Origin: Paenibacillus methanolicus
Lineage (GTDB): Bacteria; Bacillota; Bacilli; Paenibacillales; Paenibacillaceae
Reading direction: 5' to 3'
NCBI RefSeq assembly: GCF_008124765.1
Contig: NZ_VNHS01000001.1
Coordinates: forward strand, 806,001-870,000
Length of the DNA stretch: 64,000 nt
The notes beneath the pieces were generated by a model, which saw nothing but the letters and a program-made list of their open reading frames with translations, had not been told where the DNA came from and searched no databases. Shown in pieces: positions 34,599-42,188 of the stretch. The stretch's first letter is position 1, and the number at the start of each line of letters is the position of its first letter. The translations under genes and the position numbers were made by a program.

Positions 34599-36652
34599 CA
34601 CCTCGTCTGCGAATAGGATTGCGCGCTTCCCGCCAGCACCTGCGCGTCCGGCACGTCGATCTCTTCGTTGATCCGTTCGTCGCGCATCTGCTTTTTCCTC
34701 GCGATGTACTCCTGCACGACCTTCACGTAGGTCGCATGCGACCAGGCCAGCGGCGAGACGGACAGCGGTTCGCCCGTGATCGGATGCACCTGCTCGGCCA
34801 TCACGCCGGACGGCAGCGCATGGCGGCTCGTCCATTTCAACCATTCGACCGCTTGCTCGACGTCCTCCTCGTTTTTGGCCACGGCCAGTAACCACTCCGC
34901 ATACCACAACGTGCAGATGATCCACGGGTTGCCCGGAATCCGGTTAATGTCTTGGCTGATCTGATGATAGTAGTCGTTCTCGTAGCGGGCCAACCCGCCG
35001 ACCTCGGTCTTGACCGACAGCGCCAGATACATATCTTGCATCGTCTGGATAATGCGCGGATCGTCCGCCTTGAACATGTCGAAGTCGAACAAGCCGTACA
35101 TGCTGGCGTCCAGCTTCAGGTCGGCTTCGTACGTGCTCGTGGACGGGTTCCAGTACAATGCGCGAAGGAAACGCCGCAGATTCTTGTCGTACATTTGCTC
35201 CTCGACCGCCCGCTTCACCGCCTCCGCCGTGTCCCGGTAGTAGATGGCGCGGACGCTGTCTTGATGGAATTTCGCGAAATTCGAAGCCGCCAGCAGGCCG
35301 GCGTATACCGTCGCCACCGTGAAGGCGTGCACGCCGTAGCGCTCCTCCCACAGATCATAAGAAGGCAGCGGAAGACCGGTCGCGCCGCGATAACGGATGA
35401 GGAAATCCGCGGCGGGGATGACGAAATTCTCGTACGTCTCCTTCGAATGGTCGAGCGTCCCGGCGATCTGAAAGTGGTGCCACATGGCGAAAATAACGAG
35501 CGCCGTCTCGTCCTCTTGGATCGGAAACTGCTTCTCGCCCTTCTCGTTGATCCATGGATGCCAGCTGGAGCCTGCCGAGCCGTCGGGATTGTACTTGTGC
35601 ATCATGTACCCGTGCGGGGTGAGCGACTTCTCGCAAAAATCGACGAAAGCATCCGTCAAGTCGCCATAGCCGCAGCGATCCAGAGCATGCGCGATCAGCG
35701 CGCCGTCGCGCGGCCACATGTAGGAGTACGTATCCTTGGAGAACTTCAGAATATCCGAGTCGTTCGCGGCCACGATCGCCCCGCGGTTGTCGAAATGCGT
35801 GCGGATAATGAGCAGGCTGCGCTTATAGAGCGAAGCCAAGACCGGATCCAGTCCGGACAAATCATGCTTGTCCTGATGTACCCAATGACGCCAGTAGCCC
35901 GACGTCCGCTTGAGCATCTGCGCGGGCGTCGTCGTGCGGATCGCTTGCTCGAGCTCGCGCAGCCGCGCCTCGTTCGCCGCGAAGCCGATCCAGAACCAGC
36001 CCTCCTGCTGCGCCTGGCCTTGTACGGGAACCGTGAGCTCCAACGTTCCGTCCACCGAACCTTGCGTGATCGGATTGCCGCCGAGCTGTCCGTCCTCGGC
36101 ATCCTGCCAAGTCCCGTTCATACCCGCCACGCGCTTCTTCCCGGTCGCGTAGCCGCTCGGATTCGGCGCCTGTTGTCCGGCGGATTGACAGGTGAGCGAG
36201 AAATACCGGTTCCGTTTGTAGAAGACGAGCGAGCTCAGGTCCGGATCGAAATAAGCGGTGTCTCCGATCGCCGATCCGTAGATTTCCAAGTCGAGGTGCA
36301 TGTAGAGCTTGAACGTGCGCGGATGCGCGAACAGATTGCGCACCGTCACCCGCCGGAGGAAACAATCCTGCTCGTAATCGACGGTATCTTGAACGAGCAG
36401 CTCGAAGCCGAGTCTCTCGTGTCTCGCGTGAACTTCCGTGACCAGCGTGTCTTCCTCGTATAAGGCGTTCGTCTGCATGCCGGGATCGTCGATCCAGGCG
36501 AAGCCCTCCGGCGTCCAGATGCCGAACCGGCAGCAATTGCCCAGCGTGTGGTTTTCCATGCCGACGTACGGATAATAGATTTCGCGCAAATTGTAACGGG
36601 AATCGTAGTTAATCAGCACGTTCCCGTTGCCGATGGGCAAGTCTCTTGGCAT
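34598..36652 (-). CDS. Glycoside hydrolase family 15 (glucoamylase-like)
   Basis: 684-residue GH15 enzyme without signal peptide, thus cytoplasmic. The N-terminal beta-sandwich domain (about 1-270) starts PIGNGNVLINYDSRYNLREI; the catalytic (alpha/alpha)6 barrel has YMWPRDGALIAHALD, LPLPSYDLWEERYGVHAFT (general acid Glu) and NPWIICTLWYAEWLL (second catalytic Glu position lies near here or in DYYHQIS). The family includes glucoamylase, glucodextranase and trehalase, all releasing glucose. Coupling to a glucose dehydrogenase supports an intracellular glucan or trehalose use pathway. Confidence 0.88.
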   Translation of the reverse strand: MPRDLPIGNGNVLINYDSRYNLREIYYPYVGMENHTLGNCCRFGIWTPEGFAWIDDPGMQTNALYEEDTLVTEVHARHERLGFELLVQDTVDYEQDCFLRRVTVRNLFAHPRTFKLYMHLDLEIYGSAIGDTAYFDPDLSSLVFYKRNRYFSLTCQSAGQQAPNPSGYATGKKRVAGMNGTWQDAEDGQLGGNPITQGSVDGTLELTVPVQGQAQQEGWFWIGFAANEARLRELEQAIRTTTPAQMLKRTSGYWRHWVHQDKHDLSGLDPVLASLYKRSLLIIRTHFDNRGAIVAANDSDILKFSKDTYSYMWPRDGALIAHALDRCGYGDLTDAFVDFCEKSLTPHGYMMHKYNPDGSAGSSWHPWINEKGEKQFPIQEDETALVIFAMWHHFQIAGTLDHSKETYENFVIPAADFLIRYRGATGLPLPSYDLWEERYGVHAFTVATVYAGLLAASNFAKFHQDSVRAIYYRDTAEAVKRAVEEQMYDKNLRRFLRALYWNPSTSTYEADLKLDASMYGLFDFDMFKADDPRIIQTMQDMYLALSVKTEVGGLARYENDYYHQISQDINRIPGNPWIICTLWYAEWLLAVAKNEEDVEQAVEWLKWTSRHALPSGVMAEQVHPITGEPLSVSPLAWSHATYVKVVQEYIARKKQMRDERINEEIDVPDAQVLAGSAQSYSQTR

Positions 36653-36757
36653 CGTTAACCACCTTATCTGTTGTTTGCTTGTAACTTGTCCAACATCCGG
36701 AATAACGATGCATGGCGGCGGCCATAATACGGAGCGTACTTAGGAGGAGGGATGACG

Positions 36758-36925
36758 ATGGCAGACCAGTGGAACGAGCAAGGGCAAGAGCAAGAAGAAC
36801 AGCAAGAAGCGCCGAGCAACGCAGCGACTTACGCGCCCGTCAACAATACCGGCGGCATGGATTATTCGGTGGATTTTATATGGGGCAGCGATCAAGATCA
36901 GTATATGAATCCCGAAGAGGCATAA
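36758..36925 (+). CDS. Small Gln/Glu-rich protein (55 residues)
   Basis: Starts at ATG 36758, 7 bases after AGGAGGAGG. It begins MADQWNEQGQEQEEQQEAPS and ends FIWGSDQDQYMNPEEA. There are no Lys or Arg residues, so it is very acidic and probably disordered. The strong ribosome site and downstream terminator support expression. A longer frame overlapping it at 36712 has no such site. Divergent from the GH15 gene. Small acidic proteins of this kind occur in Paenibacillaceae, but I know no function. Confidence 0.6.
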   Translation: MADQWNEQGQEQEEQQEAPSNAATYAPVNNTGGMDYSVDFIWGSDQDQYMNPEEA

Positions 36926-36961
36926 GCCTAACCAGGGATGCGCGAAACATGCGACGACACC

Positions 36962-37000
36962 TAGGCGAAACGGCTAAAGCCGTCTTCGATGGCGAAGCGC
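36962..37000. repeat. Dispersed palindromic element, copy 2
   Basis: Opens GGCGAAACGGCTAAAGCCG and continues to GGCGAAGCGCGTG; about 80 percent identical to the element at 15102-15146 by eye over the shared core. It can fold as ACGGCT / AGCCGT. It lies between the small protein gene and its terminator. Confidence 0.45.
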
Positions 37001-37019
37001 GTGATTCTTCTATTTGCAG

Positions 37020-37047
37020 CAAAGCCGCCCGTAGGCGGCTTTTTCGC
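37020..37047 (+). terminator. Intrinsic terminator after the small acidic protein gene
   Basis: Stem AAAGCCGCC / GGCGGCTTT around CGTA, followed by TTTTT at the end of the stem. Confidence 0.85.
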
Positions 37048-37162
37048 GTTCTTTGAGCAGGCGAGACTAGCGTCGAATTCCCATCATTTTGTACGGCAAA
37101 CCTACCAGCGGCAAGTCGGTGCTGCGAACAGGCAGAACCCATGCAGACCGATTGTCTGCATC

Positions 37163-38947
37163 TTAATGATCCGTTCGCCGCATAGAGGACAACATGCCGA
37201 GGATGGCATTGCGCCGGTTGGCGTACAATCTGCGTTCATTCATGAAGTCGTCGATGAACTTCGCGACCATCCGTCGCATCCGTGTATCGGCCTGACTGCC
37301 CTCCGATAACGCGCGCAGCATCTCCAATACTTGTTCATCCGCATCCTTTTCGGTCGAGAGGTGCCGCTTGAGCGCGTCTGCTTCTTGCGTGTATCGTCGA
37401 GCCCAATCCATATAAGCCTGTATGTTCGCGTGATCTGGCCCTTCCAAACTTGCCGGTTCGCCGAATCCAACCTTGTAGCCGCCCATGCGCTCGGGATTGC
37501 CGCCACCCTCCAGTTTCCCGGACTCCGCCAGACAACGAATGCGATAGAACAAGAACGAGTCGTTCAACCGTTGATCGCTTCGTCCGATTAACTGCCCGAC
37601 CAACCGGGCGGCGGTGAACATTCGAGCGGTCGAAGCCGCGACGACGATCGCGGATTGCAAGATCATGTCGTCCCAGTAATCTTCCGGCACCGATTGAAGG
37701 CGACCCTCGACCATCGCGCGCAGCTCGCCGTCCTCGCGGATCAACCGCCGCCAATCGTCGGCATAATCGCTCCGTTCCCCGGCCGTTAGCGCCTGTCCCT
37801 GCTCCATAAGCTCGTCCAGCTCCCGCGGCGCAACTTCGCCAGTATGGGTATGCAGCAGCGCGCCGTTCGTCTTCTCGAAGATCCGGCCTGGCGCGTCGAT
37901 CACGCGGACTTCATCCTGACCCGGGATATGCGCCATGAGCCGCCGAAGGCCGCTCTGCTCGTTGGCGTTCCCCGCCGCCCATACCACGATTCGGCGTCCC
38001 GCGAGCCGATCCGGCCAGTTGCGCCAATCGATGCAGTCGCCGAAGTGCTCGGCTTCGGCGTCTCCGAGCATCCCGCGTTCTGCCAGCCAGGTCATCCGGC
38101 GCTTCACTCCGCCCGCCCGGGCATCTGCGCCGTTGTCGTCCAGCGGACCGACGGATAAGTCGTCCGCCAGCGAAACGACATACTCGCCGGGCTTATCGCG
38201 CAACAGGAACCGGAGCGAATGGGCCGCCGACGCATCGAAGACGACGTGGATGCGCTCCGGCTCCGGCGCCTCTCCAAGTCTCTCCTCCAGATAATCCGGA
38301 TTGCCCAGCTCCCATTCCCGATCGAACGCCTCGAGGTATCGTAACATGTACGCATGGCGCTCTTCCGCTAGCATGCGCGCGGATTCCGTGTTCAGCAGCG
38401 CCTTCAGCTTCAGCAGCTTCTCGTAGAAATGATTAATCGCGGTATCCTTGCCGCTGCGGTACTCCTCCTTCGTCATCGACGCTCGCGGACGCACGTACGG
38501 ATCATAGATGAGCCTGCCCTTCCAGCCGGAATAGACGAATGTGCGCGCGGCCGCAATGGCGCCGATCGCATCCAGCCGATCCGCGTCTTGGACGACCTTC
38601 CCTTCGATCGTCTCCATTGGCGCGCCTCCGCCGCCTCCGTACGACATCGTCGAGACGATCAGCATGACAGTCTCCGATGTCGAGGCATCGACGCCGATCT
38701 CGGCCAGCCAGTCCTCGACTCTGCGCAGCCCGGCCTCCTTGGAGACGTTCAGTTTCTCGTCCGCGATATCGTGCAGCAGCGCCGCCAATTCGCATACGTA
38801 CGGATCGCCGCCTTCTAATCCTGCCAACAGCTTCGCGCTGCGGGCGACCCGTACGATATGCCACCAATCGTGCCCGCTGGCGTCGTGCTCGAGCGCCGCT
38901 TTCACGAAGTTTCGCGTCTTCGCGATTATCGCTTCCATATCCTTCAA
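37163..38947 (-). CDS. HD phosphohydrolase fused to DUF1835/DUF3658 domains
   Basis: About 594 residues. TTG 38947 is taken as start, 10 bases after AAGGAG; ATG 38938 is the alternative. Residues 1-215 are an HD domain with the His, His-Asp and Asp ligands visible (HDWWHIVRVA, LLHDIADEK, VVQDADRLDAIG). Residues about 225-345 are DUF1835-like (IHVVFDASAAHSLRFLL, VSLADDLSVGPL) and 355-470 DUF3658-like (VPEDYWDDMIL). A helical tail of about 100 residues ends it. The gene follows nadM by 42 bases, so it is probably part of the NAD salvage operon; the substrate is unknown. Confidence 0.78.
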   Translation of the reverse strand: MKDMEAIIAKTRNFVKAALEHDASGHDWWHIVRVARSAKLLAGLEGGDPYVCELAALLHDIADEKLNVSKEAGLRRVEDWLAEIGVDASTSETVMLIVSTMSYGGGGGAPMETIEGKVVQDADRLDAIGAIAAARTFVYSGWKGRLIYDPYVRPRASMTKEEYRSGKDTAINHFYEKLLKLKALLNTESARMLAEERHAYMLRYLEAFDREWELGNPDYLEERLGEAPEPERIHVVFDASAAHSLRFLLRDKPGEYVVSLADDLSVGPLDDNGADARAGGVKRRMTWLAERGMLGDAEAEHFGDCIDWRNWPDRLAGRRIVVWAAGNANEQSGLRRLMAHIPGQDEVRVIDAPGRIFEKTNGALLHTHTGEVAPRELDELMEQGQALTAGERSDYADDWRRLIREDGELRAMVEGRLQSVPEDYWDDMILQSAIVVAASTARMFTAARLVGQLIGRSDQRLNDSFLFYRIRCLAESGKLEGGGNPERMGGYKVGFGEPASLEGPDHANIQAYMDWARRYTQEADALKRHLSTEKDADEQVLEMLRALSEGSQADTRMRRMVAKFIDDFMNERRLYANRRNAILGMLSSMRRTDH

Positions 38948-38989
38948 CCGACCATCACTCCTTCTGGCAACCAATGGAAAGCGATGATA

Positions 38990-39547
38990 TCACGGCAAGT
39001 CCCGAAGCGCAAGCAGTCTGTCCTGCAATTCACGATAAGATTCGATTAAGACAGGATGGACCTTCCGCGCCCACGACTCTTCCCGGCCTTCGCGTATCAT
39101 CGTTCGGAGCCAAGTGGCGCTGAGCGCGCCTTCCTGACGCGGGAAAGTCAGCCGTCCAAGGCGAAGCGCGCGTTCCTCGCCGAACCAGCTTCCCCGTCCG
39201 TTCTCCTCCCCTTCAATAATCAGATCGAGCGCCGGCCACCTTTGAGACGCGCCATAGCTGTCGACGGCATGCAATAGGTAATCGCCCCAGCTCCGCGAAT
39301 GATCGTTCTCGTTCGTGAGATCAGGCAGCGCAAGCACGTGGATCCGGTCGCCATAGATTCGCCGAAGCCATTGCTCGCGCTCATTCGCCGCGAACGGATT
39401 GCGAGCCGTGCCGCTTTCCTGCGCCGAACCGATGACGACGAGCACGCGCTCGGCGATCGCGAGCGCCGCGTCGATGAGCTTTTCATGCCCCCGGTGAACC
39501 GGCTGGAAGCGGCCGATGATGAATCCGAATTGAAAAGGTTTGGTCAT
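38990..39547 (-). CDS. nadM: Nicotinamide-nucleotide adenylyltransferase, NadM type
   Basis: 185-residue nucleotidyltransferase. The opening FGFIIGRFQPVHRGHEKLID has the H-x-G-H ATP-binding motif, and the C-terminal WLRTMIREG corresponds to the I-S-x-T-x-x-R-like motif (SATWLRTMI). It resembles archaeal-type NadM, which joins NMN and ATP to NAD. ATG 39547 follows AAAGGCAG. It lies downstream of NAMPT-like NadV, completing a two-step nicotinamide to NAD route. The intergenic 106 bases contain an 11-base inverted repeat. Confidence 0.88.
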   Translation of the reverse strand: MTKPFQFGFIIGRFQPVHRGHEKLIDAALAIAERVLVVIGSAQESGTARNPFAANEREQWLRRIYGDRIHVLALPDLTNENDHSRSWGDYLLHAVDSYGASQRWPALDLIIEGEENGRGSWFGEERALRLGRLTFPRQEGALSATWLRTMIREGREESWARKVHPVLIESYRELQDRLLALRDLP

Positions 39548-39587
39548 CCAATTCACTGCCTTTCTTCGCGGACTGCTTCCGCGGCAA

Positions 39588-39631
39588 CGAGCTCGGCAGC
39601 GTAATATGGCGCCACGCGATTGCCGAGCTCG
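39588..39631. promoter_or_regulatory. Inverted repeat in nadV-nadM gap
   Basis: Perfect 11-base arms CGAGCTCGGCA (39588-39598) and TGCCGAGCTCG (39621-39631). A second hairpin, CGCGGA / TCCGCG, is at 39567-39583. Without a U run they are more likely RNA-stability or processing structures than a terminator. Confidence 0.5.
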
Positions 39632-39653
39632 CTTCGAAGCGCAAGCCCATCCT

Positions 39654-41057
39654 TTATTCCACGCCGTATTTCGCCGCGATTTGTTCCATTTTATGCACGA
39701 TACGCGCCGATAATCGTATCCGTTCTTGAGGTGCCGCCTGCGTACGAACGCGATCTCGGACTGCAGTCCAATGCGCCTCGTCGAGCGGCTTCGTCTCCCG
39801 CCGCGCTTCGCCGTCGTATGCGTAGACCGTCTCGTATAGGCCGCCGTCGCGCATCTCTTCATGAGCCAAGACGGTAAGCGCTTCGTCCTCCATCACGATA
39901 CCGACGCGTCCCGGGATGCTCCGCTTGAGCGGGTCCATCGAAAATTTCATCCGGTCCTTGCCGTTGCTGTAGGCGGTCTTCATCGCCCAGCCGAGCGTGT
40001 CGCGGTCGATGTGGTTATAGAAGCCCGATCCGATGCCGTACGCGACGAACGCCAGCGGCACCCCGTTCTCTTCCAGCACGCGGTCGTAACGTTTCGCCTG
40101 CTCGAAGCTCATCCCTTCGCCGATGATAACGCCGACCTCGGCCAGCGCGCCGTGCCGTTCGGCCGCCTTGTAAATATCGATCGCCTGCCGCAGCACGTCG
40201 CCGCTGTCCGGACGCATGACGATTTTCACGCCTCGCTCGCGCGCCCGCTCCGCCAACACCGGCAAATATTGCGCAATGACGCGGTTCGCGTCGTACGTAT
40301 CGATGACAAGGGCAACGATGCTCTCCCCGCAGTCCGCCGTCGAGTCGATCGCGTGCATAAAGCATTGCAGTTCGTCGTCATACTGCTGCGTGACCTTATG
40401 CGCAAGCGCGGCGATGCTGCCGATGATCGCGCGCGGCGCGTGCTTCGTCGTATGGAAATCGTCCGTCCCCTGCAGCGACAAGTTCCATGCCGTGCCGGCC
40501 CAATAAGCATCCTCCAAGCTGCGATGGCCACGGAAGCCGAAGCTGTGGAACCGCCAGTAGAACGATTCGTCCGCGCCGAGCGCTTCGCGCTCCTCCTCCA
40601 GATAGCGCCGCATGTGGAACGCTTCCGTCGCGCAGGCGCTCGGGAAGTACGCGTGCATGAGCACCCCCTCCCACCAGGTCACGAGCTCGCCGAACCCTTC
40701 CACCGTGTTACGGATTTGAGCGAACGGCGTGCCGGCCGGACACCACGTGCCTTCGGGCAGCGACTCGACGGCGAGCGGCGCGTAACCGCCGCATTCGTCG
40801 ACGACGCGATGGAAAATCTCCGACGGGAACGCGAGTCCTTGCATGGCCGCGCAACGCTCGGCTTCTTCGATATGCACCTTGGTGATTTGTACGTTCAGAA
40901 CCGAAAGCGCGATTTCGCGGAATCCGTACAGGATCATGCCCGTTTTGCGGTTGTACAGGTGGCTGACTTCCCAATCCGTGCTGCATTTCAACCGGCTATG
41001 CGATAAATTGTAGCTATCCGTCAGCAGCAGTACGTTCGTACGAAGTTGATTCATCAT
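39654..41057 (-). CDS. nadV: Nicotinamide phosphoribosyltransferase
   Basis: 467-residue NAMPT-type enzyme joining nicotinamide and PRPP to NMN. Landmarks: LLLTDSYNLSHSR at the start, WRFHSFGFRGHRSLEDA, KIVMRPDSGDVLRQA (phosphate-binding PDSGD motif) and VAYGIGSGFYNHIDRD. ATG 41057 follows TTGGAGG; earlier codons form the ribosome site itself. It is first of the nadV-nadM-HD operon. The promoter carries two GTC-N5-GAC palindromes assigned to NrtR. Confidence 0.9.
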   Translation of the reverse strand: MMNQLRTNVLLLTDSYNLSHSRLKCSTDWEVSHLYNRKTGMILYGFREIALSVLNVQITKVHIEEAERCAAMQGLAFPSEIFHRVVDECGGYAPLAVESLPEGTWCPAGTPFAQIRNTVEGFGELVTWWEGVLMHAYFPSACATEAFHMRRYLEEEREALGADESFYWRFHSFGFRGHRSLEDAYWAGTAWNLSLQGTDDFHTTKHAPRAIIGSIAALAHKVTQQYDDELQCFMHAIDSTADCGESIVALVIDTYDANRVIAQYLPVLAERARERGVKIVMRPDSGDVLRQAIDIYKAAERHGALAEVGVIIGEGMSFEQAKRYDRVLEENGVPLAFVAYGIGSGFYNHIDRDTLGWAMKTAYSNGKDRMKFSMDPLKRSIPGRVGIVMEDEALTVLAHEEMRDGGLYETVYAYDGEARRETKPLDEAHWTAVRDRVRTQAAPQERIRLSARIVHKMEQIAAKYGVE

Positions 41058-41079
41058 GGTTATAACCTCCAATTAATTT

Positions 41080-41134
41080 GTCTCATTGACTATATAAAAT
41101 GATATGCAGAGAGGTTCGTTTTTGTCACATCGAC
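41080..41134 (-). promoter_or_regulatory. nadV promoter with two NrtR-type operators
   Basis: Palindromes GTC-N5-GAC at 41080-41090 and 41124-41134 lie in conserved TATAGTC-N5-GACAAA contexts, with centres 44 bases apart (about four helical turns). On the minus strand GTGACA (-35), an 18-base spacer and TATCAT (-10) lie so that one operator covers the -35 and the other sits just past the -10. The same core occurs at 42054 before nrtR. Confidence 0.7.
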
Positions 41135-41221
41135 TATATAAATTCCGAGAAGAAATGGGCTGATCGCCTCAGCCATTCTTGATTGATTCGTCGCCTAAGC
41201 TTCCCTCGTTATGCTCTTGCC

Positions 41222-42004
41222 TTAGAACATGCCCGAATTATAGATGGAGATTCTCGGTTCGTAATCAGTAAATTCATACAATTGCGCCGGACGGTTGGAG
41301 TTCCGGTCGGTCGTCAGCGGCTCGTCGTCAGATCCTAGCGCTTCTCGGATCAATCCTTGACGCGTCTTCGTCGTCAGAAGATTTCGTTTGAAATTCGCGA
41401 TATCCTCCTGGAAGTCCGGGACGACCGTCTGAATCACTTGGTACAATTCGCGGATCGTGAACGTCCGGGGCAGAAACTCCTTGGCGATCGTCGTCGTCAT
41501 CATTTTCATCTGGATATGGGTCAGCGCGTCCTTCAGCAATGCCTTGTGATCAAAGGCTAAATTCAGCTTCAGCGCTTCATCCAATTCGAACAGCCTCGCC
41601 TCGTCGGCATCCGTATCCGGGGAGATGGCGCGCAGCCGATCTTCGCTCACAAGGGCGCAATATAGAACGGACGGCATCCAGCCTCTCGGATCGCGTCCGG
41701 GATAATAAACCGTCTTCACCTGCTCGATATGAACATCCGCGCCGACGTTCGTCTCCTCCTGCAGCTCGCGGTAAGCGGCTTCCGCCAGCGTCTCCGATTC
41801 GGAGGAGAAACCGCCCGGCAATGCCCATTGTCCGGGGAATGCGGATGAACGGGAGCTCCTCTTGACCAGCAGCACCTCCAGCTTGCGGTCGGCGAGCGTC
41901 TTGTAGCTGCCCGGCTTCGCGTGCGACGTAATGGCGAATATCGCGATATCGACCGGCAATCCGTCCGGCGTGCGGTAACGCGCCGTCTCTTGTTCCTTTT
42001 TCAT
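41222..42004 (-). CDS. nrtR: NrtR-type Nudix transcriptional regulator of NAD metabolism
   Basis: 260 residues from ATG 42004 after AAGGAGGTG. Residues about 18-155 form a Nudix domain with the box GGFSSESETLAEAAYRELQEET, nearly complete, with Asn replacing the usual Gly. The C-terminal part (about 165-250) is the winged helix of NrtR: LPRTFTIRELYQVIQTVVP and NFKRNLLTTK. NrtR repressors release DNA on binding ADP-ribose. It lies upstream of nadV, and its own promoter is overlapped by the same palindrome, implying autorepression. Nudix hydrolysis of ADP-ribose cannot be excluded. Confidence 0.87.
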   Translation of the reverse strand: MKKEQETARYRTPDGLPVDIAIFAITSHAKPGSYKTLADRKLEVLLVKRSSRSSAFPGQWALPGGFSSESETLAEAAYRELQEETNVGADVHIEQVKTVYYPGRDPRGWMPSVLYCALVSEDRLRAISPDTDADEARLFELDEALKLNLAFDHKALLKDALTHIQMKMMTTTIAKEFLPRTFTIRELYQVIQTVVPDFQEDIANFKRNLLTTKTRQGLIREALGSDDEPLTTDRNSNRPAQLYEFTDYEPRISIYNSGMF

Positions 42005-42028
42005 CGCTCGCACCTCCTTGATGAACCC

Positions 42029-42064
42029 AGTATAACCCAACGCAATCATATTAGTCAATATGAC
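42029..42064 (-). promoter_or_regulatory. nrtR promoter with overlapping NrtR operator
   Basis: On the minus strand TTGACT (42053-42058), 18 bases, TATACT (42029-42034). The palindrome AGTCA-TAT-TGACT (core GTC-N5-GAC, 42054-42064) overlaps the -35 box. Confidence 0.68.
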
Positions 42065-42110
42065 TTTATTAAAAAGTTCGGATTGATCGAATGTCGACTA
42101 TTCCTCCGAC

Positions 42111-42139
42111 TTGCGCGGGCACATTAGCCGAGACATAAT
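42111..42139 (+). promoter_or_regulatory. Putative promoter of the nucleoside hydrolase gene
   Basis: TTGCGC (42111-42116), 17-base spacer, CATAAT (42134-42139). It is 47 bases downstream of the NrtR operator, which therefore does not overlap it. Confidence 0.4.
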
Positions 42140-42188
42140 ATTAGGGACAAGTTTATGGTAGACAACAAGATGAACGGAGGAAACAATC

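Noticed and set aside
34952..36463. Long plus-strand open frame opposite the GH15 gene
   Set aside because: No family motif, no ribosome site, and the minus-strand GH15 motifs are unmistakable.
42111..42139. Direct NrtR control of the nucleoside hydrolase promoter
   Set aside because: The operator at 42054-42064 does not overlap the predicted promoter, and only GACAA half-sites lie downstream; control remains possible but unsupported.
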